Below are positions 34,592 to 42,927 of a DNA stretch of 64,000 nucleotides, piece by piece. Position 1 is the first letter of the stretch. The number at the start of each line of letters is the position of its first letter. Origin of the DNA: Paracoccaceae bacterium (GTDB lineage: Bacteria; Pseudomonadota; Alphaproteobacteria; Rhodobacterales; Rhodobacteraceae); the NCBI GenBank assembly GCA_027013095.1, contig JALUYI010000011.1, forward strand, positions 25,111 through 89,110, in the 5' to 3' direction. Made by a program: the position numbers and the translations under genes. The notes below the pieces were generated by a model. That model saw only the letters and a list, made by a program, of their open reading frames with translations, was not told the origin of the DNA and did not search any database.

Positions 34592-35158
34592 ATGAAATGT
34601 CTGTTTAGAATCGCGGGGTTTTCCGGGGTTGTCATTGCTACGCCGGCGCTGGCTGCGTCCGAGCCGTTTTTCTCTCTGAACAACACCCACTCGGTCGAAC
34701 TGTTCGCCTTTCTGCTGTTCGTTGGCGTTCTGATCTACCTCAAGGTGCCGCAGATGGTTACCAAGATGCTGGATGCGCGCGCTGAAGGGATCGAGGCGGA
34801 TCTGAACGAAGCCCGTGCCCTGCGCGAAGAGGCGCAGCGGGTGTTGGCCTCTTATGAGCGCAAACAAAAGGAAGTGGCCGAACACGCCGCAGAGATTGTG
34901 GAGCACGCCAAAGCCGAAGCTGCCGCTGCGGCAGAGCAGGCCAAAGCCGACCTCAAGGATTCGATTGCACGTCGCCTGCAGGCTGCCGAAGACCAGATTA
35001 CCTCGGCTGAGGCGGCGGCAATCCGCGAGGTGCGTGACAGTGCGATCACGGTGGCCATTGGTGCCGCCCGTGAGGTTCTGGCCCGCTCGATGACGGCCAA
35101 GGACAGCGGCGCGCTGATCGACAGTGCGATTGCCGATGTTGGGGAAAAACTGAACTGA
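34592..35158 (+). CDS. atpF: ATP synthase Fo subunit b
   Basis: This is a 188-residue stator subunit. A signal-like hydrophobic N-terminus ([15 protein letters not shown]) is followed by the membrane helix [16 protein letters not shown] and a long alpha-helical coiled coil. It pairs with b' to connect subunit a to F1. It is the last gene of the Fo operon, and a bidirectional terminator follows. The F1 genes are not in this window. Confidence 0.93.
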   Translation: MKCLFRIAGFSGVVIATPALAASEPFFSLNNTHSVELFAFLLFVGVLIYLKVPQMVTKMLDARAEGIEADLNEARALREEAQRVLASYERKQKEVAEHAAEIVEHAKAEAAAAAEQAKADLKDSIARRLQAAEDQITSAEAAAIREVRDSAITVAIGAAREVLARSMTAKDSGALIDSAIADVGEKLN

Positions 35159-35189
35159 CGCTCCTCTGATCCACAGGACCATCAAACCA

Positions 35190-35224
35190 AAAAAGCCCGG
35201 CAATCAAAGCCGGGCTTTTTGATT
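35190..35224. terminator. Bidirectional rho-independent terminator
   Basis: AGCCCGGC pairs with GCCGGGCT around a 7-nt loop, with TTTTT on the plus side and a matching A-run (T-run on the minus strand). It separates atpF from the convergent secreted-protein gene. Confidence 0.95.
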
Positions 35225-35243
35225 TCGGGGCCAATAATCAGAA

Positions 35244-35786
35244 CTATCGATAGTCCTCATCCGTCGGCAGGTTCTGGACATAGCCGGTGTTGGACTGGTA
35301 GCGGCTGAATTTGTGGCGCAGGAACGGTGCGTCCGCCGGGCTGATATGAACGACACCGGCACAACCATCCTGCCACTGGGTTCCATTCAGGGTTGACACA
35401 ATGCAATGCGATTGCGGTGGTCCTTGCACTGCGCCATACATCGGGGCCTGACCCGGGCTGTAATAGGGGTCATATCCGGGGGCGACATAGTTCGGGGCAC
35501 CATAGGCCACATAAGACCGGGTTGAATATGTCTCGGTCGGCTCGACGTAAACCGTCTGCGGTCGCGCATAGGTGACATAGGGCTGCACCAGAACATGCTG
35601 TTCCCAGGACTCGTTGTCCGGTGTCACATATGCCTGACCGTAAGTGCCGTAATACGTGTTGTTGACCGGCGGCAAGGGCGGTCCGCCACGCCAGTTATCA
35701 GGATAGGCAACGCCTCCTGCCTGCGACATGGTGGCAAGGGTGGCACTAAAAAGGATTGTGCCTGCCACGCGGGAATAAAATTTCAT
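35244..35786 (-). CDS. Secreted Tyr/Pro-rich protein of unknown function
   Basis: This is a 180-residue protein with a Sec signal peptide (MKFYSRVAGTILFSATLATMSQA, likely cleaved before GGV). The mature part is rich in Tyr, Pro and Gly, with YGTYGQAYV, YSTRSYVAYGAPNYVAPGYDPYYSPG and a C-terminal region holding two cysteines (SHCIV, DGCAG) that may form a disulphide. ATG 35786 has GGAGG upstream. The frame to 35846 is not supported. No family was recognised. It is probably periplasmic or exported. Confidence 0.7.
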   Translation of the reverse strand: MKFYSRVAGTILFSATLATMSQAGGVAYPDNWRGGPPLPPVNNTYYGTYGQAYVTPDNESWEQHVLVQPYVTYARPQTVYVEPTETYSTRSYVAYGAPNYVAPGYDPYYSPGQAPMYGAVQGPPQSHCIVSTLNGTQWQDGCAGVVHISPADAPFLRHKFSRYQSNTGYVQNLPTDEDYR

Positions 35787-36046
35787 ATTAGCCTCCAAGC
35801 CATATCCGAGGGCGCGAAATTGGCATGGCGCGAAGGCGGGAGTCAAATTTTATTCATATTTTGTTCATAATTGTTAATAAAAGGTAAACAATAACAATAT
35901 ATTAATGTGTTTTAGGCGTCGGACCAGGTATTTGCGTTGGATTTGCGTCCAAAAAGGGTGACCCGGCGATTCGCTTATGGCTGTATTTGCGATCTTGATG
36001 CAATTGATGTGATTCGGAAAAATTCAGCCACGCAGCGGCCGTGTTA
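35787..36046. other. A/T-rich intergenic region
   Basis: These 260 nt separate two minus-strand genes. The part 35845-35910 is strikingly A/T-rich for this genome and contains ATTGTTAATAAAAGG followed by TAAACAAT, giving a small inverted repeat (ATTGTT/AACAAT). It probably holds the promoter of the secreted-protein gene. No gene is seen. Confidence 0.5.
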
Positions 36047-36655
36047 TCAGCCGGCTGAACCTGCCCGGATCGTGATCTCGATGCGCTCATTTTTTGCGCG
36101 ACCAGCGGCGGTCAGGTTGCTGGCGACGGGGACTTCTTCGCCCCGGCCAGAGGCGCTCATCCGAATTGAAGCGACCCCGATTTGGGCAAGATAGGCCATC
36201 ACCGTTCGCGCACGGGCGATTGACAGGGCCATGTTCCGTGCCGCGGGTCCGGTATTGTCGGTGTGGCCGACAATGTCTATCCGAGTCTTGGGAAAGGCCA
36301 CCAGATTGTCGGCCAGTGCGCTCAACTCTTTTGGCGCGCTGGTGCGCAGCTCGGCGCTGCCCGGATCAAAACTGCTGGCGGCTGGCAGGGTTATGCGCAA
36401 CTGCCGATTCGAATTCACGATTTGGACGTCAGTACCTTGCAAGCTGGTATGCAAAGCGGCCTCAAGAGCGTTTAAATCCGAGGTTTTGGGGCCGGCGGTC
36501 GAGGTTTCAGCGGGGCCTTGGCTTCCGAGGATTCCGTTCAAAAGGCCTCGGGCCGTGGGAACACGTGCCAAGGGTGCCCCATTCGGGCTGGTGCAGGCGG
36601 CCAGAAGAATGACGAGTGCGCCCATGCTCAGGGCGGGTTTGCTGTGCCGGTTCAT
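36047..36655 (-). CDS. OmpA-family lipoprotein
   Basis: This is a 202-residue protein with a lipoprotein signal (ALVILLAAC, lipobox LAAC) and a C-terminal OmpA/Pal peptidoglycan-binding domain. That domain has FDPGSAELR, IDIVGHTDNTG, SIARARTVMAYL and AAGRAKNERIEI, including the Asp and Arg that contact diaminopimelate. ATG 36655 has GGGAGG five bases upstream. The ATG at 36676 lacks one. It probably anchors the outer membrane to peptidoglycan. Confidence 0.88.
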   Translation of the reverse strand: MNRHSKPALSMGALVILLAACTSPNGAPLARVPTARGLLNGILGSQGPAETSTAGPKTSDLNALEAALHTSLQGTDVQIVNSNRQLRITLPAASSFDPGSAELRTSAPKELSALADNLVAFPKTRIDIVGHTDNTGPAARNMALSIARARTVMAYLAQIGVASIRMSASGRGEEVPVASNLTAAGRAKNERIEITIRAGSAG

Positions 36656-36753
36656 CAGGGCCTCCCGAAAATTCATCTGCCTTCGCGGGTCTTTCGCCTC
36701 TATAAGCGCGATTTCAGGCGCGCGCACCCTGAATTTACGGCAGGCCGATCACA

Positions 36754-37590
36754 TTATTGGGTTGCCTCAAACCGTGCACTTTCCCAGGCCAGCATGGCCC
36801 GCTTGACCGATAAGCCCCAGTGATACCCGCCAAGTGCCCCGCTTTTTTGCAATACCCGATGACAGGGGATCAGCCACGCAATCGGGTTTCGGCCCACCGC
36901 CGTGCCAACGGCGCGCGCCCCACGCGCGACGCCGATAGCCTCTGCAATCTGGGAATAACTGCTGACATGGGCAGGTGGAATGGCCAGCAAAGCCTCCCAC
37001 ACCTTTAACTGAAAAGGTGCGCCGATAAGGTGGAGGCGTGTCTCGCCCCTTTGCCTCAACGCGGCGTCAACCCAAGGCCGCAGCGTGTCTTTGCCGGGCC
37101 GAAATGTGGCCCTCGGCCAACGTGCCTGCATGTCCTCCATCGCCACTTGGTTGCCGCAACCCGCGGTAAAGGCAAGACCGCAAATTCCCCGCGCGGTGCC
37201 CATGACCAGCATGTCCCCAAAGGGGCTGTCAAAGATGGCGTACTCGATCATCAAACCCAGACCACGGGCGGCATAGTCACCCGGGCTCATGGCCTCCCAG
37301 CGCAGGAACAGGTCATGCAGGCGCGATGCCCCGGAAAGGCCGACCTCATGCGCGGTGGCCAGAACGGTAAACCGGTTTTCCAGCAAGAATTTGGCGTGCT
37401 GAAGGCCGAGATATTGTTGATAGCGTTTCGGGCTGACTCCCACCCACTGGCTGAAAAGACGCTGAAAATGGGCCGGAGACAGGCCGGTCGCCTGCGCCAG
37501 CTCGGCCAGAGTGGGTTGCGTCGTCTGATGTGCCTCGATATAGCCCAGCGCGCGGGCGATCAGGTCAAAATGATACGGGTTCCGGGCCAT
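36754..37590 (-). CDS. AraC-domain/O6-methylguanine-DNA methyltransferase fusion (Ada-like)
   Basis: This is a 278-residue bifunctional protein. The N-terminal half is an AraC helix-turn-helix domain (LAELAQATGLSPAHFQRLFSQWVGVSPKRYQQYL). The C-terminal half is an alkyl-transfer domain with the acceptor Cys in IPCHRV and the Arg-finger region GARAVGTAVGRNP. The Ada zinc-binding phosphotriester domain is missing. It repairs O6-alkylguanine by suicidal alkyl transfer and may also act as a regulator. ATG 37590 gives MARNPYHFD. The upstream extension is a shadow. Confidence 0.88.
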   Translation of the reverse strand: MARNPYHFDLIARALGYIEAHQTTQPTLAELAQATGLSPAHFQRLFSQWVGVSPKRYQQYLGLQHAKFLLENRFTVLATAHEVGLSGASRLHDLFLRWEAMSPGDYAARGLGLMIEYAIFDSPFGDMLVMGTARGICGLAFTAGCGNQVAMEDMQARWPRATFRPGKDTLRPWVDAALRQRGETRLHLIGAPFQLKVWEALLAIPPAHVSSYSQIAEAIGVARGARAVGTAVGRNPIAWLIPCHRVLQKSGALGGYHWGLSVKRAMLAWESARFEATQ

Positions 37591-37692
37591 GTCTGTTGTG
37601 TCCTTCCGGTCCCTGTGATGCCGGATTGATGCGATTTTCTCCACCCGAATCTTGCGCAAAATCGTAATCCTGCTTGGCAGCGCGGGCCAAGC

Positions 37693-38355
37693 ATGGCAGA
37701 TACGGTGGCGATGACCAAACAGCTTGACTATCATACGATATACGAGATTTTTCGCCGCTTTCAGGAAAGCGAGCCAAATCCGCGGGGCGAGCTTGACCAC
37801 GTCAACGCCTATACTCTGGTGGTTGCCGTGGCGCTGTCTGCGCAGGCGACCGATGCCGGGGTGAACAAGGCAACACGCAATCTTTTCGACACGGTCGATA
37901 CCCCCGAAAAAATGCTGCAGCTGGGCCTTGAGGGCCTGACCGAGCAGATCAAGACCATCGGTCTCTATCGCCAAAAGGCACGAAATGTCATCCGCATGTC
38001 GGAAATACTGGTGAACGAATACGCTGGCGAGGTTCCTTCTTCGCGAGCGGCGTTGCAGTCGTTACCGGGCGTTGGGCGCAAGACGGCCAATGTGGTCCTG
38101 AACATCTGGTTTGGCCTGCCTGCGCAGGCTGTTGATACCCATATTTTTCGCTTTGGCAACCGGACCGGCGTTGCCGCGGGCAAGGATGTCCTGGCGGTCG
38201 AGCGCGCGATCGAGGATAATATTCCCGCCCCGTTCCAGCGCCATGCCCACCACTGGATGATCCTGCACGGGCGGTATATCTGCAAGGCCCGAAAACCAGT
38301 GTGCACCAATTGTATCATCGCGGACCTGTGCCGCTCGGAGGACAAGACATTATGA
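37693..38355 (+). CDS. nth: Endonuclease III
   Basis: This is a DNA glycosylase/AP lyase for oxidised pyrimidines. The 220-residue product has the helix-hairpin-helix LPGVGRKTANVV with the catalytic Lys, the Asp in VDTHIFR and the [4Fe-4S] cluster CKARKPVCTNCIIADLC (C-x6-C-x2-C-x5-C). ATG 37693 is used. ATG 37711 is possible. Its stop overlaps the downstream kinase start (ATGA). Confidence 0.96.
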   Translation: MADTVAMTKQLDYHTIYEIFRRFQESEPNPRGELDHVNAYTLVVAVALSAQATDAGVNKATRNLFDTVDTPEKMLQLGLEGLTEQIKTIGLYRQKARNVIRMSEILVNEYAGEVPSSRAALQSLPGVGRKTANVVLNIWFGLPAQAVDTHIFRFGNRTGVAAGKDVLAVERAIEDNIPAPFQRHAHHWMILHGRYICKARKPVCTNCIIADLCRSEDKTL

Positions 38356-39347
38356 ATAAGAAATATCAGGTCGTGGGGATTGGCAACGCTATGGTCGATG
38401 TTCTCAGCCAGGTTGCGGACAGTTTCCTTGCTGCCAACAATATCGATAAGGGTATCATGCAGTTGATCGATACCGAGCGCGCTGCTGAACTTTATGGTAA
38501 GATGGGCCCCGCCGAAGAGGTTTCCGGTGGATCGGCAGCCAACACCATTGCCGGCATCGCTGCACTAGGTGGGCGCGTGGCTTATGTCGGCAAGGTCAAG
38601 GACGACCAGCTGGGGGCGATTTTCGTTCACGATATCCGGGCGCAGGGGGCGGACTTCGACACCCCTTTGGCCGATGCCAGCCACCCCGCCGAAACCGGGC
38701 GCTGCATGGTTCTGGTCAGCCCGGATGGAGAGCGCTCGCTCAACACCTATCTCGGTGTATCCGAATTCCTGCACCCTGATGACATCGATGAATCCCTGAT
38801 GGCTGCCGCTGAATGGATCTATCTGGAAGGGTATCGATTTGATGGCCCTGAAAGCCACGAGGCCTTTGCCAAGGCCATCAACGCCTGCAAGGCGGCGGGC
38901 GGGCGCGTATCCCTAACCCTGTCCGACCCGTTCTGTGTTGCGCGACACCATGAGGCATTCCATGATTTGATCCGCGACCATGTCGATCTCTTGTTCTGCA
39001 ATGTCCACGAGATGCAGGCCATGTATCCGGCAACGGATCTGGATGCCTCGATGAAAATGGCGGCCGCCGAGGTTGATATTGTCGTTTGCACCGCGTCCGA
39101 AGATGGCGCCTATATCCTGACCGGCGGTGAAACTGAGCACGCCGAGGCCATTCCCACCGATATCATCGATGCCACGGGGGCCGGCGATCTCTTTGCTGCC
39201 GGATTCCTTTATGGCCTGACACAGGGTTATGACATGCTGACCTGTGGCCGCATGGGGTGTGTGGCCGCCGCCGAAGTCATCAGTCACATCGGCGCCCGCC
39301 CCGAGGTCGATCTGATGACGCTGTTCAAGGAAAGGGGGCTGGTCTGA
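38352..39347 (+). CDS. PfkB-family carbohydrate/adenosine kinase
   Basis: This 331-residue ribokinase-fold kinase resembles adenosine kinases. It has a substrate-binding GGSAANT with GGRVAYVGKVKDDQLG, and the PfkB C-terminal signature DATGAGDLFAAGFLYG with the catalytic Asp. ATG 38352 overlaps the nth stop by 4 nt, indicating coupling. Adenosine, ribose or another nucleoside could be the substrate. Confidence 0.88.
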   Translation: MNKKYQVVGIGNAMVDVLSQVADSFLAANNIDKGIMQLIDTERAAELYGKMGPAEEVSGGSAANTIAGIAALGGRVAYVGKVKDDQLGAIFVHDIRAQGADFDTPLADASHPAETGRCMVLVSPDGERSLNTYLGVSEFLHPDDIDESLMAAAEWIYLEGYRFDGPESHEAFAKAINACKAAGGRVSLTLSDPFCVARHHEAFHDLIRDHVDLLFCNVHEMQAMYPATDLDASMKMAAAEVDIVVCTASEDGAYILTGGETEHAEAIPTDIIDATGAGDLFAAGFLYGLTQGYDMLTCGRMGCVAAAEVISHIGARPEVDLMTLFKERGLV

Positions 39348-39357
39348 CGCCCCGGCC

Positions 39358-39385
39358 TGTCTTCTTTGCGAAAATACTCAAAATC
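39358..39385 (-). repeat. Short copy of the dispersed 'GTATTT...CAAAG' element
   Basis: On the minus strand this reads TGAGTATTTTCGCAAAGAAG, resembling the elements at 25.4 and 51.2 kb. It lies in the short convergent gap between the kinase and sulfotransferase genes. Confidence 0.5.
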
Positions 39386-39402
39386 CGTCGCTGGCCACGG
39401 GA

Positions 39403-40206
39403 TCATTCGCCCAGTTTTGCGTGCACCTCGTCCAGATCAATCTGGCCGATGGGCATCTTGTTTGACGGATCGTCACGGTCGTATTTGAACAGCTCGAAAT
39501 CCTTATGATAAATTTCATAAATCATGTGCATTGACAGATCATCGAAATAATCCTCGACCGGATGCGCCCGTTTGGGGCCATGACCTTCGGACTCGTTGAA
39601 CCGTGGCATCTGGTCCAGATCAAGCGGGTGGTGGACTTCGATATGTCGTAAAACGTCCTGCATGCCGGTCTTGAAATCCTCGGTCGAAATAATGGCATCG
39701 TATTTTCCCCCGCCATGCACCAAGGTCGAGGCATGACCGGCCACCGCCGACCAGTGGATGTCCGGGTCCATGGGGCGGCGGAATTTTATGGTGTCACGCA
39801 CGAACAGCAAAAAGCGGCGAAAACTGGCGATCTGGTCAAAATCCCCTTCGACCGTAATGCCGTATTTCTGGATCAACAGCGGCACCAGCTTACCACGATA
39901 GCGTTTCCCGTTGCGCTGGATTCCACATATCTTGTCAAAAAACGCCGATAATATCCGTGTGTAAGGGTTGCGCACGCAGGTGAACGTGTAGGCGCTGCCC
40001 TCTGTGATCACGTGCTCCAACCTCGGCTGGCTGTGGGCAAGCGACCATTTGTGGATGCCCGACGGCGCGTCATGGATATCGCCATCGTAATACTCGCCAT
40101 GGTCGATATAATGCATGACCTGCCCGATGGTCGAGCAGGCGCATTTCGGAATGACCCGGTAAACCAGCGTTTCGCTCTCGGTCATCCAAGTGCCGGGAAA
40201 TCCCAT
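39403..40206 (-). CDS. Sulfotransferase-family protein
   Basis: This 267-residue protein has the PAPS-binding motifs of carbohydrate sulfotransferases: the 5'-phosphosulphate loop IPKCACSTIG (about 19-28) and the 3'-phosphate motif CVRNPYTRILSAF (about 77-89). It would transfer sulphate from PAPS to a glycan or other acceptor. It is divergent from a GT14 glycosyltransferase, which suggests that both modify the same surface polysaccharide. The acceptor is unknown. Confidence 0.82.
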   Translation of the reverse strand: MGFPGTWMTESETLVYRVIPKCACSTIGQVMHYIDHGEYYDGDIHDAPSGIHKWSLAHSQPRLEHVITEGSAYTFTCVRNPYTRILSAFFDKICGIQRNGKRYRGKLVPLLIQKYGITVEGDFDQIASFRRFLLFVRDTIKFRRPMDPDIHWSAVAGHASTLVHGGGKYDAIISTEDFKTGMQDVLRHIEVHHPLDLDQMPRFNESEGHGPKRAHPVEDYFDDLSMHMIYEIYHKDFELFKYDRDDPSNKMPIGQIDLDEVHAKLGE

Positions 40207-40354
40207 TTTTCAGCCTCTTTCACAGCCGGCGAAACCGGCCCTGCCCATTTTATCTTGTTTGGCCCATAAAAGATCAAAGAAAAGGTGTTTTTTCAACGAA
40301 AGTTTGGCTTTATGAAGGCATAAACATAAAAGAAGCCGAGGAGCAGCAGGCCGA

Positions 40355-41929
40355 ATGGCAAAAATTGCCTATATTTTGTTGTGCCACAAGGATCCTGATG
40401 CGGTCATCCGTCAGGCTCTGCGGTTGACGGCAAAGGGTGATTTTATCGCGATCCACTTTGACGCCCGGGCGTCAGACAGCGACTTTGAAAAAATCCGGGT
40501 GGCACTTGAGAACAGCAAGGCGGTTGTTTTTGCCAAAAGGGTCAAATGCGGCTGGGGGGAGTGGTCGCTGGTCAAAGCCACCCTGAACGCGGTTCAGCAG
40601 GCCGCCGAAACCTTTGTTCAGGCCACCCATTTCTATATGATCTCGGGTGATTGCATGCCGATCAAATCGGCCGAATACACGCATGCGTTTCTGGATGGCG
40701 ATGCACGCGACTATATTGAATCCTTTGACTATTTCAACAGCGACTGGATCAAGACCGGAATGAAGGAAGAGCGCTTGATCTACCGCCATTATGTCAACGA
40801 GCGAAAACACAAGGCGCTATTTTATGCCTCGCTTGAATGGCAAAAACGGCTGGGGTTGCAGCGCCGGATCCCACGCGATCTGAAGATCATGATCGGGTCT
40901 CAGTGGTGGTGCCTGAGGCGCAGCACGATCGAGGCGGTGCTGGCGTTTTTGGATAAACGTCCCGACGTTCTGCGGTTTTTTCGCCATACATGGATCCCGG
41001 ATGAGACCTTTTTCCAGACGCTCGTGCGCCATCTGGTTCCTCATGCCGAGATCGAGCCGCGCACGTTGACCTTTCTGATGTTCTCGGACTACGGGATGCC
41101 GGTCACGTTTTATAACGATCAATATGACTTCCTGTTGGCGCAGGACGCGTTGTTTGCCCGAAAGATATCGCCCGAGGCGCATGACCTGAAACGGCAGCTG
41201 GGTGATCTCTACGCCAGTGGCCGCACCGCGTTCCAGCCCTCTGGGCAGGGGCGAAAGCTGTATCAATACCTTACCGGTCGTGGCCGCTTCGGGCAGCGTT
41301 TCACGCCGCGCTTTTGGGAACGCGAAAGCACCCTTGGCCGCGACCGAGAGGTGTTGGTTCTTGTGTGCAAGAAATGGCATGTAGCCAAACGCCTGCTTGG
41401 AAAAATCCGTCAGGCGACCGGGCTGCCGGGGGTCGAGTTTCTGTTTGACGAAGAAAGTTGCCCGTTGCCCCATCTCGGCGGGATTGAAAACGGCATGGGC
41501 AAGCGGACTAGACACCGTCGGGCTATGCTGCGTCTGCTTTACGATCATTTTCAGACCAAACGCCTGCTGATCTGCCTTGATCCAAAGGATATGGACGTGC
41601 TGCAGGATATTAACACGGATCGCTGCACGATGCGGGTGCTCAAGATCGTGTGCAAGTTTGACGACGCCGATCTGATTGGCCATGCAGAACGCGTGGGTCT
41701 GGCTGATTCAGCCACCCCAGCCGGAACCCTTGAACAGTTGCTGGGAACGATCCGGCGAGAATTTGCGCAGGAATCCGATGCGTTGGAAGACGCTGGATTT
41801 CCCCATTACGCCCGTATCGAAGAGGGCGCGAGAGACGATGAAAATGCGGCCGGTTTTGCGGCGTTTCTTGGGGCCGAGCCCCAGGTGGCGTTGGATCTGG
41901 CCAGAACCGAACACTTGTTTGCGGAGTAA
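40355..41929 (+). CDS. GT14 (core-2/I-branching type) glycosyltransferase with C-terminal extension
   Basis: This is a 524-residue protein. Residues 1 to about 270 resemble 'Branch' beta-1,6-N-acetylglucosaminyltransferases: IAYILLCHKDPDAVIRQ, AIHFDARA, VKCGWGEWSLVKATLNAVQQ, FYMISGDCMPIKS, GSQWWCLRRSTIEAVL and HTWIPDETFFQTLV. The C-terminal approximately 240 residues form a separate, less familiar domain that I associate with related Rhodobacterales proteins. There is no signal peptide, so it is probably cytoplasmic. GAGGAGCAG precedes the start. It is divergent from the sulfotransferase and followed 3 nt later by a HIT protein. Confidence 0.85.
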   Translation: MAKIAYILLCHKDPDAVIRQALRLTAKGDFIAIHFDARASDSDFEKIRVALENSKAVVFAKRVKCGWGEWSLVKATLNAVQQAAETFVQATHFYMISGDCMPIKSAEYTHAFLDGDARDYIESFDYFNSDWIKTGMKEERLIYRHYVNERKHKALFYASLEWQKRLGLQRRIPRDLKIMIGSQWWCLRRSTIEAVLAFLDKRPDVLRFFRHTWIPDETFFQTLVRHLVPHAEIEPRTLTFLMFSDYGMPVTFYNDQYDFLLAQDALFARKISPEAHDLKRQLGDLYASGRTAFQPSGQGRKLYQYLTGRGRFGQRFTPRFWERESTLGRDREVLVLVCKKWHVAKRLLGKIRQATGLPGVEFLFDEESCPLPHLGGIENGMGKRTRHRRAMLRLLYDHFQTKRLLICLDPKDMDVLQDINTDRCTMRVLKIVCKFDDADLIGHAERVGLADSATPAGTLEQLLGTIRREFAQESDALEDAGFPHYARIEEGARDDENAAGFAAFLGAEPQVALDLARTEHLFAE

Positions 41930-41932
41930 ACG

Positions 41933-42316
41933 ATGGCATATGAATACGATGAACAGAATATATTTGCGCGAATCTTGCGCGGTGAAATTCCCAACAATAC
42001 GGTCCTTGAGACCGAACATACGCTGGCCTTCAGGGATACAACGCCACAGGCCCCCGACCATGTTCTGGTGATTCCAAAGGGGCCTTATGTCAATTTTGAT
42101 CACTTCTCCGATGCCGCCAGTCCTGAGGAAATCGTTGATTTCATCCGAGCCGTCGGTGAGGTTTGCCGCCTGTTGGGGGTCAAGCCCGGCGAGGGCGGCG
42201 AGGGCTATCGGATCATTTCAAATTCTGGCAAGAACGGCGTACAGGAGGTTCCGCACCTGCATGTTCACATTGTCGGTGGTCGCTGGCTGGGACGGATACT
42301 GACAAAAACGCCCTAG
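41933..42316 (+). CDS. HIT-family nucleotide hydrolase
   Basis: This is a 127-residue HIT protein with the histidine triad HLHVHIVGG and the N-terminal IFARILRGEIPNNTV motif of the HINT branch. Such enzymes cleave purine nucleoside phosphoramidates. It starts 3 nt after the glycosyltransferase, so it is probably cotranscribed. Confidence 0.92.
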   Translation: MAYEYDEQNIFARILRGEIPNNTVLETEHTLAFRDTTPQAPDHVLVIPKGPYVNFDHFSDAASPEEIVDFIRAVGEVCRLLGVKPGEGGEGYRIISNSGKNGVQEVPHLHVHIVGGRWLGRILTKTP

Positions 42317-42327
42317 CTATTTGCCCT

Positions 42328-42927
42328 CTAGGCCAAGCCGATGACCCCACGCAGCACCATGTCGGTTACCAGATTGGCATAATCCGAGCGGCTGATCCCC
42401 TTACCGGGGCGGTGCCACATGTAAAACCAGTTGACCATGCCAAACAGGGTCATGGTCACCGGGCGCAGCCGTTCGGGGTGGCGGGTATAGAGGTCCGGGG
42501 TCACGGCGGCCAGTGCGTTCGCAACGATGTGAACGATCTTGCGTTGCAGATCAGCGAGCACCTCGCGCTGCTCGGCTGGCAGTGACGTCATGGCCTCGGT
42601 CTGCACCTGATGCTCGGCGTCAGCATCGCGATAGGCGTCAAGGATGGCGTGGATGATGGCGCGCAGATTCTCCTCGGGGTCCATCTGGTTGTCATCGGCG
42701 GCGCGTACGGTTTTCAGAAGGTCGCTCAGATGCGTGTGCACGATATCATAGAGCAGCGCATCCTTGCTGTCGTAATAGTGATAGATCAGCGCCTTGGATA
42801 CCCCACAGGCGATTGCCAGCTGGTTCATGCTGGAGCGGTCAAACCCGTGGGTGGCAAAAAAGCGCGCGGCTGTTCGCAAGATGGCCAGACGCTTTTTCTC
42901 GTGATCCTTGGCGATCGTGCGGGCCAT
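42328..42927 (-). CDS. TetR regulator of the phenylacetate genes (PaaR-like)
   Basis: This 199-residue protein has the TetR helix-turn-helix ILRTAARFFATHGFDRSSMNQLAIACGVSKALIYHYY. Its ATG shares one base with the paaK stop (TGATG), so the two are translationally coupled. Phenylacetyl-CoA-responsive TetR repressors in this position control paa genes in other bacteria. The palindrome at 45953-45966 is a candidate operator. Ligand and target are inferred. Confidence 0.85.
   Translation of the reverse strand: MARTIAKDHEKKRLAILRTAARFFATHGFDRSSMNQLAIACGVSKALIYHYYDSKDALLYDIVHTHLSDLLKTVRAADDNQMDPEENLRAIIHAILDAYRDADAEHQVQTEAMTSLPAEQREVLADLQRKIVHIVANALAAVTPDLYTRHPERLRPVTMTLFGMVNWFYMWHRPGKGISRSDYANLVTDMVLRGVIGLA

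Noticed and set aside
33995..35203. A 402-residue minus-strand open frame opposite atpF' and atpF
   Set aside because: The plus-strand ATP synthase subunits are unambiguous. This frame is a shadow.
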